Origin: Catellatospora sp. KI3 | GTDB lineage: Bacteria > Actinomycetota > Actinomycetes > Mycobacteriales > Micromonosporaceae | NCBI RefSeq assembly: GCF_029948125.1 | Contig: NZ_JASAMB010000003.1 | Coordinates: 248,001-312,000, forward strand | Direction: 5' to 3' | DNA length: 64,000 nt | Part shown: in pieces, positions 8,896 to 18,057 of the stretch | Position numbering within the stretch: position 1 is the first letter of the stretch | Layout of the letters: every line of letters begins with the position of its first letter | Translations under genes and position numbers: made by a program | Notes under the pieces: model-generated | What the model saw: only the letters and a program-made list of their open reading frames with translations | Told to the model about the DNA's origin: nothing | Database searches by the model: none

Positions 8896-11133
8896 ATGCT
8901 TTCATACAGGCAGCGCCTCGCGCTGCTCTCCGCCTGCACGGCGGTGACGCTCGGCACCCTGGTGGCCACGGTGGCCCCAGCGTCGGCGGCGGTGACCCGC
9001 TACGAGGCGGAAACCGCACCCGCCACTTGCGACGGCGCCATCGAGTCGAACCATGCCGGGTACTCCGGCAGCGGGTTCTGCAACGCCGCCAACGCCGCCG
9101 GCTCGTCGGCGCAGTTCACGGTGACGGCTGCCACCGCCGGGTCCGCCACCGTCGTGATCCGGTTCGCCAACGGCGACACGGTCAACCGGCCGGCCGACAT
9201 ACTGGTCAACGGCGTCGTCGTGCAGTCGGCCGCCGCGTTCGACCCGACCGGCGCCTGGCCCGCCTGGGCTTCCAAGACGCTGACCGTCTCGGCGAACGCC
9301 GGCAGCAACACGATCCGGCTGAGCCCGACCACCGCGGCCGGACTGGCCAACATCGACTACCTCGAGTTCGAGTCCGGCGGCACCCAGCCGCCGACCGGCA
9401 GGCAGCTGGAGGACCTGAACCGGGGCCTGGTCAGCGTGCGCTCGGGCTCGGGCAACCTCGTGTCCTGGCGCCTGTTCGGGTACGAGCCTGCCGCCACCGG
9501 TTTCAACGTCTACCGGGGGTCGACGAAGCTGAACGCGTCGCCGATCACCAACTCGACCAACTACCTCGACGCCGGTGCGGCAGCCGACGCCTCGTACACC
9601 GTCCGTGCGGTCGTGAACGGGGTGGAGCAGGCTGCGTCCGAGGCGTCGCTGCGCTTCACCGGCGGCGGCTACCTCGACGTGCCGATCTCCCGCCCGGGCA
9701 CGAACTACACAGCCGGTGACGCCAGCGTCGGCGACGCCGACGGCGACGGACAGTACGAGATATTCCTCAAGTGGGATCCCAGCGACCAGAAGGACAACTC
9801 CCAGGCCGGAGTGACCAGCAACGTCTACATCGACGCGTACCGGCTCAACGGGCAGCGGCTGTGGCGCATCGACCTGGGCCGAAACATCCGGGCGGGCGCC
9901 CACTACACCCAGTTCCAGGTGTACGACTACGACGGTGACGGCCGCGCCGAGCTGGCGGTCAAGACCGGCGACGGCAGCGTGTCGGGCACCGGTCAGGTCA
10001 TCGGCAACGCCGGCGCCGACCACCGCAACGCCGACGGCTACATCATCACCGGTCCGGAATACCTGACCATGTTCAACGGCCTCACCGGCGCGGTGCTGTC
10101 CACCGTCGCCTTCCAGCCGGCCCGCGGCAACATCGGCGACTGGGGCGACAACTACGGCAACCGCGGCGACCGGTTCCTGGCCGGCACCGCGTACCTGGAC
10201 GGGCAGCGGCCCACCCTCATCATGGGCCGCGGCTACTACGCCAAGAGCACGATCGCCGCATGGGACTTCCGCAACGGCCAGCTAACCCTGCGCTGGAAGT
10301 TCGACTCCGGCACCGCCGGCAGCCAGTGGACCGGCCGCGGCACGCACTCGCTGTCCATCGCCGACGTCGACGGCAACGGCACCGACGAGATCATCTACGG
10401 CGGCATGACGATCAACGCCAACGGCACCGGGCGGTACACCACCAACTTCTACGCCCACGGCGATGCGCTGCACGTCAGCGACTTCGTGCCCAGCCGCCCC
10501 GGGCAGGAGATCTGGCAGATCCACGAGCAGAGCTCCGGCGCCGCCGCGACGCTGCGCGACGCCAACACCGGTGCCGTCATCATGCAGAAGACCAACAGCT
10601 GCAGCTGCGAGGGCCCGGCCCGCGGTGTGGCCGGCGACATCTACGCCGGCAACGCGGGCGCCGAGTTCTGGGGAACGGGGACCGGTCTGGGCAACCTGTT
10701 CAACTCCTCCGGCGGCAACGTCGGGCGCAACCCGGGCAGCTACAACTTCCTCGCCTGGTGGGACGCCGATCCGGTGCGGGAGCTGCTCGACGGCAACCAC
10801 ATCGACAAGTACGGCACGGGCGGCGACACCCGCCTGCTCACCGGGTCGGGCGCGCACTCCGTCAACGGCACCAAGTCGACCCCTTCGCTGTCCGGTGACC
10901 TGTTCGGCGACTGGCGCGAGGAGGTCATCCTCCCGCGCGACGACAACGCCGCCCTGCGGATCTACGCCACCCCCACGCCGACCACGACGAGGATCTACAC
11001 GCTGATGCACGACCCGCAGTACCGGGTCGCCGTCGCGTGGCAGAACACCGCGTACAACCAGCCGCCGCACCCGAGCTTCTTCATCGGCAACGGCATGGCC
11101 ACCCCGCCCCGGCCCGACATCTACGTCCGCTGA
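8896..11133 (+). CDS. Secreted rhamnogalacturonan lyase, PL11, with N-terminal CBM35
   Basis: The 745-residue enzyme cleaves the rhamnose-galacturonate backbone of rhamnogalacturonan-I by beta-elimination outside the cell. It has a signal peptide (about 1-32), a CBM35 (about 34-158, starting RYEAETAPATCDG) and a PL11 beta-propeller with calcium-binding-like DADGDGQYEI, DYDGDGRAEL and DVDGNGTDEI loops. The start at ATG 8896 is preferred over ATG 8884: GGAGA is correctly spaced before it, and the paralogous gene at 11214 begins with the matching MLTFRQRV against MLSYRQRL here. It opens the run of four CBM35 enzymes and has a LacI-type site upstream. A very strong hairpin separates it from the next gene. 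Confidence 0.9.
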   Translation: MLSYRQRLALLSACTAVTLGTLVATVAPASAAVTRYEAETAPATCDGAIESNHAGYSGSGFCNAANAAGSSAQFTVTAATAGSATVVIRFANGDTVNRPADILVNGVVVQSAAAFDPTGAWPAWASKTLTVSANAGSNTIRLSPTTAAGLANIDYLEFESGGTQPPTGRQLEDLNRGLVSVRSGSGNLVSWRLFGYEPAATGFNVYRGSTKLNASPITNSTNYLDAGAAADASYTVRAVVNGVEQAASEASLRFTGGGYLDVPISRPGTNYTAGDASVGDADGDGQYEIFLKWDPSDQKDNSQAGVTSNVYIDAYRLNGQRLWRIDLGRNIRAGAHYTQFQVYDYDGDGRAELAVKTGDGSVSGTGQVIGNAGADHRNADGYIITGPEYLTMFNGLTGAVLSTVAFQPARGNIGDWGDNYGNRGDRFLAGTAYLDGQRPTLIMGRGYYAKSTIAAWDFRNGQLTLRWKFDSGTAGSQWTGRGTHSLSIADVDGNGTDEIIYGGMTINANGTGRYTTNFYAHGDALHVSDFVPSRPGQEIWQIHEQSSGAAATLRDANTGAVIMQKTNSCSCEGPARGVAGDIYAGNAGAEFWGTGTGLGNLFNSSGGNVGRNPGSYNFLAWWDADPVRELLDGNHIDKYGTGGDTRLLTGSGAHSVNGTKSTPSLSGDLFGDWREEVILPRDDNAALRIYATPTPTTTRIYTLMHDPQYRVAVAWQNTAYNQPPHPSFFIGNGMATPPRPDIYVR

Positions 11134-11139
11134 GTCAGC

Positions 11140-11186
11140 CCTCCGGCCGGGCGCGCCGCTCAGTCACCGGCGCGCCCGGCCGGAGG
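11140..11186. terminator. Perfect 19-bp stem-loop between PL11 lyase and CE12 esterase
   Basis: Arms 11140-11158 and 11168-11186 pair without mismatch around a 9-nt loop, starting 7 bp after the lyase stop. It either ends the lyase transcript or stabilises its 3' end as an intra-operon processing site. Confidence 0.75.
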
Positions 11187-11213
11187 CTCTCCGCCTACCA
11201 CAGGAGTCTCATC

Positions 11214-12698
11214 GTGCTCACTTTCAGGCAACGCGTCTCGCTGGTGTCAGCCGGTGCGGCGGTCGCCGTGACCAGCCTCATCGCGGTCATGACGACGGCG
11301 GCCGCCGCGGCCGGGACCCGCTATGAGGCAGAGTCCGCTCCGGCGACCTGCGCCGGGGCCGTCGAATCCAACCACCCGGGCTACTCCGGCAGCGGGTTCT
11401 GCAACGGCGACAACGCTGTCGGCGCAGGTGTCCAGTTCGCGGTCACGGCGGCCGCGTCCGGCCAGGCGAGGCTGGCGGTCCGGTACGCCAACGGCGCCAC
11501 CACCGGCCGCCCAGCGGACGTGATCGTCAACGGTGCCGCGACCCAGCCGGCTGCCGCCTTCGGCACCACCGGCGCGTGGACGACCTGGACCACCGCGACA
11601 TTCACCGTACCGGTGAACAGCGGCAGCAACACCATCCGCCTCAGCCCGACCACCGCCGCCGGCCTGCCCAATATCGACTACCTGGAGCTCGAGGCGAACC
11701 CGTCGCCAAGCGCCACAGCCTCCCCGGCGCCGGGGAGGCCCGCGGAGTGCACCGGCACCTCGCCCATCACCTGCCGCTTCGCCGTGGCCCCCGGCAACTA
11801 CACCGTCACCGCATGGATCGGGGACAACACCACGGCCGGCAACACCTCCATGTCGGTGGAGTCCCGCCGCCGGATCCTTCCCGCGGCGAGCACACCAGCC
11901 GGCACGATCATCCGACACGTCCTCACCGTCAACGTGCGGCAGCCGGAGGGCCAGCCGACCGGGCAGGGCGGCACCGGCACCCCGGGACTGGACATCACCT
12001 TCGCCGGGTCCGCGCCCAAGCTGTCCGGGCTGACGGTCCAGCCCGCGACCAGCCCGCTGGCGGTGTACCTCGCCGGCGACTCCACCGTGTGCGACCAGCC
12101 GACCGCCCCCTACACCGGCTGGGGACAGCTCCTGCCCACGCACGTGACAGGTGGGGCGGTCGTCGCCAACTACGGCGACTCGGGTGAGAGCTCCGCCAGC
12201 TTCCTGAGCAACTCGGCGCTCTTCCCGACGATGCGGCCGCTCGTCCAGAGCGGTGACCTGGTCCTGATCCAGTTCGGCCACAACGACAAGTCGACCAGCG
12301 CCGCGAGCTTCCGCAGCAACCTCACCACGATGATCACACAGGTGCGCGGCAGGGGCGGGATCCCCGTCCTGGTCACACCACCCGTGCGGCGGCTGTTCGA
12401 CGGCAGCCAACTCACCGCGACGGCGCTGCACGTCAACGGCGTCGGCGTCAACCTGCCGGCAGAGATGCGCAGCCTCGGCTCCTCGCTCAACGTGCCGGTG
12501 ATCGACCTGACCGCCAAGAGCGAGGCGCTGGTGGAGTCCCTCGGCCCCGCCGACTCTGCGCAACTCTTCCTGCGCGACGCGGTCGACGGCGTCACCGACA
12601 ACACCCACTTCTCCGAGTACGGCGCAGGCCGGATGGCCGAACTGGTCGTCCAGGGCATCCGCGAACGCAACCTGCCGGTGGTCACCTACCTGCGCTGA
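11214..12698 (+). CDS. Secreted rhamnogalacturonan acetylesterase (CE12) with N-terminal CBM35
   Basis: This 494-residue SGNH-fold hydrolase removes acetyl groups from rhamnogalacturonan-I so that lyases can act. Visible parts are a signal peptide (about 1-38), a CBM35 (about 39-160, RYEAESAPATC), a linker, a beta-rich segment (ECTGTSPITCRFAVAPGNY) and the CE12 domain. Catalytic features are Ser290 in AGDST, NYGDSGESSASF, FGHND and the Asp462-x-x-His465 pair in DNTHF. The GTG at 11214 is preceded by AGGAG. It is very similar in layout to the gene at 14282, so the locus has two CE12 enzymes. Confidence 0.88.
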   Translation: MLTFRQRVSLVSAGAAVAVTSLIAVMTTAAAAAGTRYEAESAPATCAGAVESNHPGYSGSGFCNGDNAVGAGVQFAVTAAASGQARLAVRYANGATTGRPADVIVNGAATQPAAAFGTTGAWTTWTTATFTVPVNSGSNTIRLSPTTAAGLPNIDYLELEANPSPSATASPAPGRPAECTGTSPITCRFAVAPGNYTVTAWIGDNTTAGNTSMSVESRRRILPAASTPAGTIIRHVLTVNVRQPEGQPTGQGGTGTPGLDITFAGSAPKLSGLTVQPATSPLAVYLAGDSTVCDQPTAPYTGWGQLLPTHVTGGAVVANYGDSGESSASFLSNSALFPTMRPLVQSGDLVLIQFGHNDKSTSAASFRSNLTTMITQVRGRGGIPVLVTPPVRRLFDGSQLTATALHVNGVGVNLPAEMRSLGSSLNVPVIDLTAKSEALVESLGPADSAQLFLRDAVDGVTDNTHFSEYGAGRMAELVVQGIRERNLPVVTYLR

Positions 12699-12706
12699 CG
12701 TGGCGA

Positions 12707-12733
12707 TGCGGCCCGGTCCCCGGCCGGGCCGCA
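12707..12733 (+). terminator. Hairpin after the first CE12 gene
   Basis: A 10-bp stem (12707-12716 with 12724-12733) with a 7-nt loop begins 8 bp after the stop codon. Transcription of the CE2-like gene then probably starts from its own promoter, next to the weak LacI-type site at 12792. Confidence 0.6.
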
Positions 12734-12791
12734 CCTTCGGCGCCACATGCCGGCGCCACCGCGCGACCACGCGTCACCGTGCACCTCTGCC

Positions 12792-12805
12792 TCTGAACGT
12801 TCGCC
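12792..12805. promoter_or_regulatory. Weak LacI-type operator candidate upstream of the CE2-like gene
   Basis: TCTGAACGTTCGCC keeps the GAACGTTC core of the 6762 site but has degenerate flanks (10 of 14 positions match). It lies 60 bp before the start codon at 12865, a plausible regulatory position. Confidence 0.4.
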
Positions 12806-12864
12806 GGCCGCAGTACAGCTGAACACCGCCCTGCGGCCCGTCCACCTGAACCAAGGAGAGACAC

Positions 12865-14268
12865 ATGAAACTCGGATCGACCCTCGCCGCCGCCACGCTG
12901 CTGGCCACCGCCGTCCTGGTGCCGGCGGGCAACGCCGCGGCTGCGGCCCCGGCCCGGTACGAGGCCGAGGCGTCACCGGCGGTCTGCACCGGCACGATCG
13001 ACTCCAACCACGCCGGCTACTCCGGCACCGGGTTCTGCAACGCCGACAACGCCGTCGGCGCGGGGGCGCAGTTCACGGTGAACGCGTCCGCGGCCGGGAC
13101 GGCGACGCTGGGGGTGCGTTTCGCCAACGGCACCACGACCTCCCGGCCCGCCGACGTGCTCGTCAACGGTGTCCGGGTCGCGGGTGTGTCCTTCGACGGC
13201 ACCGGCGCCTGGACGACGTGGGTCACCAAGACGGTGACGGTGCCGGTCGCCTCCGGCGGCAGCACGATCCGACTCAGCCCGACCGCGGCCGGCGGCCTGC
13301 CGAACATCGACTACCTCGACGTCGAGGTGACCGGCGGTACCGGCGGCGACGGCCGGCCCAGCGACCAGAACATCCAGTACTACGGGCGCTGGAACAGGTC
13401 GGATGCCTCCTGGTACGCCATGGGCTGGGCCGGCGGCTACCTCGACGCCCGCTTCACGGGCAGCTCGATCGGGGTGCGCCAGCGCAACGCCATCGACCTG
13501 TACTACTCGATCGACGGCGCGTCCCCGCAGTGGCGGCGCAACATGTCGGGCAACGTCACGCTGGCCACCGGCCTGTCGGGCACCTCGCACACCATCCGGA
13601 TCGGCTACCGCGAGCGCGCCGGCTCCTACACCGGCGACCCGGTGTTCGGCGGCCTGATCCTGGCCGGCGGAGCGCAGACCGCGCCGATCAGCAGGCCTGC
13701 GAACTTCGTCGAGTTCATCGGCGACTCGATCACCGTCGGCCAGCCCAACGCCGACCGTCCCTTCACCGCCTACCCCTGGCTGGCGGCCGAGGGGCTCGGC
13801 GCCGGCCACTCCCAGGTCGCGCAGGGCGGCGCCTGCCTGGTCAGCCAGGACTGCTACGGCATGATGGACTGGTTCCGCCGCTCATCTGGCTCGGCCACCT
13901 ACGACGACTGGAACTTCTCGACCTACCAGGCAACGGCGGTCGTCATCAACCTGGGCACCAACGACATCGGGCACGGCGTGTCCACCACGCAGTTCCAGCA
14001 GGGCTACCTCGTCATGCTGGAGCGGGTCCGCCAGGCGTACCCCAACGCGGAGATCTTCGCGATGGGCGTCTTCCGTAACCGCTACGTGACCGAGACCCGC
14101 AACGCCGTGGCGGCCCGCAACGCGGCCGGCGACAGCAGAGTCCGCTTCGTCGACACCGCAGGCTGGATCGACCCCGCCACCGATACCAGCGACAACGTCC
14201 ACCCGACCGACGCCGGCCACGCGAAGATCGCGCAACGGCTGCGGCCGATCCTCGACCAGTACATCTGA
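12865..14268 (+). CDS. Secreted CE2-like SGNH carbohydrate esterase with N-terminal CBM35
   Basis: The 467-residue enzyme has a signal peptide (about 1-30), a CBM35 (about 31-155), a jelly-roll segment (about 165-275, QNIQYYGRWNRSDASW) and an SGNH catalytic domain. This jelly-roll plus SGNH arrangement is typical of CE2 deacetylases. Catalytic features are Ser288 in GDSIT, GTND, and Asp443/His446 in DNVHPTDAGH. It should remove acetyl groups from a plant polysaccharide or oligosaccharide; the pectin context suggests acetylated galacturonan or rhamnogalacturonan, whereas characterised CE2 enzymes mainly act on xylan and mannan. A good AAGGAGAG precedes the ATG. Only 13 bp separate it from the next esterase, so they are co-transcribed. 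Confidence 0.82.
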   Translation: MKLGSTLAAATLLATAVLVPAGNAAAAAPARYEAEASPAVCTGTIDSNHAGYSGTGFCNADNAVGAGAQFTVNASAAGTATLGVRFANGTTTSRPADVLVNGVRVAGVSFDGTGAWTTWVTKTVTVPVASGGSTIRLSPTAAGGLPNIDYLDVEVTGGTGGDGRPSDQNIQYYGRWNRSDASWYAMGWAGGYLDARFTGSSIGVRQRNAIDLYYSIDGASPQWRRNMSGNVTLATGLSGTSHTIRIGYRERAGSYTGDPVFGGLILAGGAQTAPISRPANFVEFIGDSITVGQPNADRPFTAYPWLAAEGLGAGHSQVAQGGACLVSQDCYGMMDWFRRSSGSATYDDWNFSTYQATAVVINLGTNDIGHGVSTTQFQQGYLVMLERVRQAYPNAEIFAMGVFRNRYVTETRNAVAARNAAGDSRVRFVDTAGWIDPATDTSDNVHPTDAGHAKIAQRLRPILDQYI

Positions 14269-14281
14269 CAGGAGGACGACT

Positions 14282-15538
14282 GTGAAGTCACGACTGATCA
14301 TCGCCGCGACCGCCGCGCTGGCAACGGCGCTCACCACACTGCTCTACAGCGCCATCGCCACAGCGGCGCCCACCCGGTACGAGGCTGAGGCGGCACCGGC
14401 GGTCTGCACCGGCACCATCGACGCCAACCACGCGGGCTACTCCGGCAGCGGATTCTGCAACGGCGACAACGCGGTCGGTGCGGGCGCGCAGTTCACCGTC
14501 ACCGCGTCGGTGTCCGGTACGGCGACGCTGGCGGTCCGGTATGCCAACGGAACCACCGCCAACCGTCCCGCGGATGTGCTCGTCAACGGCGTCGCCCGCT
14601 CGGCCGCCGCCTTCGACGCCACCGGGGCGTGGGCGACCTGGGCGACGGCGACGCTGACCGTGCCGCTGAACAGCGGCGGCAACACCATCCGGCTGAGCCC
14701 GACCACCGGCGATGGCCTGCCCAACATCGACTACCTCGAGGTGACCGCGGAGGGCGGCCCGACCCCGAACCCGTCACCATGCGCACCACCGTCGCCGAGC
14801 CCGTCACCGTCGCCGTCCCGGATCACCGTGTGGCTGGCAGGTGACTCGACGATGGCCGATCCTTCCGGCGGGGCGGTGTGCCCGGCCGGCTGGGGGAACC
14901 AGTTCGCCCCGTACTTCAACAGCAATGCCACCGTGCGCAACAGCGCCGTAGGCGGGCGGAGCATCCAGACATGGCTCTACGACCCCAACGTCACCAGCAC
15001 CAAGAACCCGGCCGGCGAATGCGTCGTCACCCCGACCACCTACTCGGCTCGCTGGCAAGCCATGCTGGACCCGACCAGCGGCATGAAACCCGGTGACTAC
15101 CTGCTCATCCAGTTCGGGATCAACGACGGCGACAGCAACTGCCCCCGGCACGTCGGCTCCGCCCGCTATCAGCAACTGCTCGGTGTGATGGCCGCCGCCG
15201 CCAAGGCACGCGGCGCTCATCCGGTCTTCCTGACCCCTGCCGCGGCCATCACCTGCTCGGGCAGCACCGCAGTGGGCAACCGCGGTTTCATCACCGAGAC
15301 GAACACGGCCGCCAGCGCCAACGGCGTGCCTGTCATCGACCTGCACCGGCTGAGTTACACCCTCTACAACAGTCTCCACTTCTGCCCCTTCAACGGTGAC
15401 TTCAACTCCGGACCGGTCGGCGCCTTCTTCTGCAACGATCACACCCACTACGAGGCGGCCGGTGCCCGGCAGATCGCCGGTGTCGTCGCCAAGGCACTGC
15501 GTGACCAGGCGATACCCCTTGCCGGATACCTGAGGTAA
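14282..15538 (+). CDS. Second secreted CE12 rhamnogalacturonan acetylesterase with N-terminal CBM35
   Basis: The 418-residue protein has a signal peptide (about 1-29), a CBM35 (about 30-155), a short Pro/Ser linker and a CE12 SGNH domain. Catalytic features are Ser189 in AGDST, NSAVGGRS, FGIND and Asp386/His389 in DHTHYEAAG. It is more compact than the CE12 at 11214, lacking that enzyme's extra beta-rich segment, which suggests a different acetylation position or substrate size. The GTG at 14282 follows GGAGG with correct spacing. Its CBM35 is strikingly similar to those of the three upstream genes, consistent with module duplication. Confidence 0.88.
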   Translation: MKSRLIIAATAALATALTTLLYSAIATAAPTRYEAEAAPAVCTGTIDANHAGYSGSGFCNGDNAVGAGAQFTVTASVSGTATLAVRYANGTTANRPADVLVNGVARSAAAFDATGAWATWATATLTVPLNSGGNTIRLSPTTGDGLPNIDYLEVTAEGGPTPNPSPCAPPSPSPSPSPSRITVWLAGDSTMADPSGGAVCPAGWGNQFAPYFNSNATVRNSAVGGRSIQTWLYDPNVTSTKNPAGECVVTPTTYSARWQAMLDPTSGMKPGDYLLIQFGINDGDSNCPRHVGSARYQQLLGVMAAAAKARGAHPVFLTPAAAITCSGSTAVGNRGFITETNTAASANGVPVIDLHRLSYTLYNSLHFCPFNGDFNSGPVGAFFCNDHTHYEAAGARQIAGVVAKALRDQAIPLAGYLR

Positions 15539-15552
15539 GACCCGGAACAGCG

Positions 15553-15576
15553 GCAGCGGCGTACCGGCGCCGCTGC
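15553..15576 (+). terminator. Hairpin after the second CE12 gene
   Basis: A 9-bp stem (15553-15561 with 15568-15576) closes a TACCGG loop 14 bp after the stop codon, between the last secreted esterase and the intracellular GH42 gene. Confidence 0.5.
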
Positions 15577-15646
15577 TCGTTCCGTCGCCCGGCGATGCCA
15601 CGTTCGCGGCCCTCGCCGTCGCGCATCGATTCCCAAGGAGCAATCA

Positions 15647-17665
15647 GTGACCACAGGACGTGACCGGCGTCGTGCGCTGGGCGGCGTGCTCTACGGCGCC
15701 GACTACAACCCCGAGCAGTGGCCCGCCGACGTCTGGCCGCAGGACATGACCCTCATGCGGCAGGCCGGGGTCACCTGCGTCAGCGTCGGCGTCTTCGCCT
15801 GGGCCAGGATCCAGCCGACCGAGCAGACCTTCGACTTCGCCTGGCTCGACCAGGTCCTCGACCTGCTTCACGATGCCGGCATCGGAGCCAACCTGGCCAC
15901 CGCGACCGCCTCGCCTCCACCATGGGTCAGCAACCGCTACCCCGAGATCCTGCCCTGTGACGACAGCGGCGCCCGGTACTGGCCGGGCAGCCGCCAGCAC
16001 TTCGCGCCGTCGTCACCGCGGTACCGCGAACTCGCCGCAGGGCTGGTCAGCCGGATCGCCCAGCGGTACGCCCGCCATCCCGCGGTGGTGATGTGGCATG
16101 TCGGCAACGAGTTCGGCTGCCACCTGCCGATGGACTTCTCCGACGCCGCCCGCGACGCCTTCCGCGACTGGCTGCGCGCGGCCTACGGCTCCATCGACGC
16201 GCTCAACGACGCGTGGGGCACCGCCTTCTGGTCGCAGAGCTACCACGACTTCGACGAGGTGTTCCCGCCGCGTAAGGCCCCCTACAGCCGCAACCCGTCC
16301 GCGATGCTGGACTTCCGCCGGTTCACCTCCGACATGTGGCTGCAGTGCTACCTGATGGAGCGGCAGATCCTGCACGACGCCGGCGCCGTCCAGCCGATCA
16401 CGACGAATCTGCTGGGGCCGTTCAAGCCCGCCAACTACGCGCAGTGGGCCCCCCATCTCGACGTCATCGCCGACGACTGCTACCCGGACCCGGCCGACCC
16501 GCACGCCCTGCCCCACGCGGCGTTCCAGCGGGACCTGATCCGCAGCCTCAAGCCAGGCGTGCCATGGCTGCTCATGGAGCAGGCGACCGACGCCGTCAAC
16601 TGGCGGACCTTCAACCTCGGCAAACGCCCCGGCCGGCTGGCTGCCGAGACCGCCCAGTGCATCGGCCGCGGTGCCGACGGCATCATGTTCTTCCAGTGGC
16701 GGCAGTCCCGGGCCGGCAGCGAGAAGTTCCACTCCGCGATGCTCCCGCACGCCGGCACCGGTACGCGTACGTGGCAGGACGCGGTGGCGCTGGGCGCGAC
16801 CATCGCCGCCCTGCCCGCGTTGCCGCCGCCAGGGCGCGACGCGCGGGTGGCGCTGGTGTTCGACTGGGAGAACTGGTGGGCCGTCGAAGAACGCGACCAC
16901 CCCACCACCCTGAACTACCTGGAACTGGTGCATCGCTGGTACCGGGCGCTGCACCGCCGGCACCTGATGGTCGACATCGTCGCCGCCGAGCGCGTCGACG
17001 CCGACTACGACCTGGTGATCGCACCGCAGCTGTACCTGCTGCGGGAGACGGGGGCGACCGCGCTGGCGTCGTTCGTCGAAAGCGGCGGAACACTGCTGGC
17101 CACCGCCTTCTCCGACGTGGTCGACGAGCATGACCGCTTCCTGCCAGGCGGGTTCCTCACCCGGCTCGGCCCCCTGCTCGGCATCCGCCTGACCGACTTC
17201 GGCGTACTCGTCCCGCCCGGCAGTCCGGGCGTAGGGGAGCAGGTCGCGCCGTTCACCGACCGGCGCGGCACCGCCGCGGGCACCCTGCTGGCCGAGGAGA
17301 TCGAGGTCGTCGACGCTGAAGTCCTCGCCGTGTTCAGCGGCGGAGCACCAGCCATGACCAGCCGCCACGTGGGGGCCGGCCGCGCGCTGTACCTGGCCAC
17401 CATCCCCGACGAGGCCGGCACGCAGCACGTCGTGGACGGCCTGATCGAACTGACGGGCGTCCAGCCGGTCGTCGACAACCTGCCGGCCTGCGTCGAGGCG
17501 GCCAGGAGGGGCGACCTGGTGACGATCGTCAACCACGGCGACGTACCTGTGACCGTGACCGTCGACGGCACCGACGTGCTCACCCACACCGCTGCCGACG
17601 GTCTCGTGCTGCCGCCCGACGGCTTCGCCTTCATCCGGACTGCCCCCTCAGCGGAGATGTCGTGA
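15647..17665 (+). CDS. GH42 beta-galactosidase
   Basis: The 672-residue enzyme has no signal peptide and should hydrolyse galacto-oligosaccharides from pectic galactan in the cytoplasm. The family opening [14 protein letters not shown] is present. The acid/base Glu155 lies in WHVGNEFGC and the nucleophile Glu311 in [12 protein letters not shown]. Domain order is the GH42 barrel (about 1-385), trimerisation domain (about 390-600) and a small C-terminal beta domain. The GTG at 15647 has AAGGAG before it. Its stop overlaps the start of the arabinofuranosidase remnant by GTGA, showing that the two once formed a coupled pair for depolymerising arabinogalactan side chains. Confidence 0.93.
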   Translation: MTTGRDRRRALGGVLYGADYNPEQWPADVWPQDMTLMRQAGVTCVSVGVFAWARIQPTEQTFDFAWLDQVLDLLHDAGIGANLATATASPPPWVSNRYPEILPCDDSGARYWPGSRQHFAPSSPRYRELAAGLVSRIAQRYARHPAVVMWHVGNEFGCHLPMDFSDAARDAFRDWLRAAYGSIDALNDAWGTAFWSQSYHDFDEVFPPRKAPYSRNPSAMLDFRRFTSDMWLQCYLMERQILHDAGAVQPITTNLLGPFKPANYAQWAPHLDVIADDCYPDPADPHALPHAAFQRDLIRSLKPGVPWLLMEQATDAVNWRTFNLGKRPGRLAAETAQCIGRGADGIMFFQWRQSRAGSEKFHSAMLPHAGTGTRTWQDAVALGATIAALPALPPPGRDARVALVFDWENWWAVEERDHPTTLNYLELVHRWYRALHRRHLMVDIVAAERVDADYDLVIAPQLYLLRETGATALASFVESGGTLLATAFSDVVDEHDRFLPGGFLTRLGPLLGIRLTDFGVLVPPGSPGVGEQVAPFTDRRGTAAGTLLAEEIEVVDAEVLAVFSGGAPAMTSRHVGAGRALYLATIPDEAGTQHVVDGLIELTGVQPVVDNLPACVEAARRGDLVTIVNHGDVPVTVTVDGTDVLTHTAADGLVLPPDGFAFIRTAPSAEMS

Positions 17666-18057
17666 TCACCATCGCGGAGGGTGCCCGGGCACACCGCATC
17701 GACCGCCGGATCTACGGGCAGTTCGCCGAACACCTGGGCCGGGGCGTCTACGAGGGGCTCTGGGTCGGCGAGGACTCGCCGATCGCCCACCGCCATGGCA
17801 TCCGGTCCGATGTCGTGGCGGCGTTGCGCGCCATCGAGGTTCCTCTGGTCAGGTGGCCCGGCGGCTGCTTCGCCGACGAGTACCACCGGCAGCGCGGCAT
17901 CGGGCCGCGGGCCGAGCGGGCCGCCTCCGTCAACACGCACTGTGGTGCTCGCCCGGTTGTCGGCGGCGTGCTCGCGGAGTCGTGCCTCCGGGTCCACGCC
18001 GCCGGTGTCGGCCCGCTGCCGGTGCAGCGGGCCGGTCACGGTCTCATACCTGTCTGA
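17662..18057 (+). pseudogene. Truncated GH51 alpha-L-arabinofuranosidase
   Basis: The first 95 or so residues match the start of GH51 arabinofuranosidases: [42 protein letters not shown] and GIGPR, then VNTHCG. The family is normally about 500 residues, with the catalytic glutamates well beyond this point, so the product cannot be active. Expected tryptophans are also replaced: YHR where YHW is usual, and NTHC for NTHW. The remaining 35 or so codons do not resemble GH51. The frame runs 14 bp into the 3' end of the opposing cyanophycinase gene, so a deletion that joined the two loci is likely. Confidence 0.85.
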
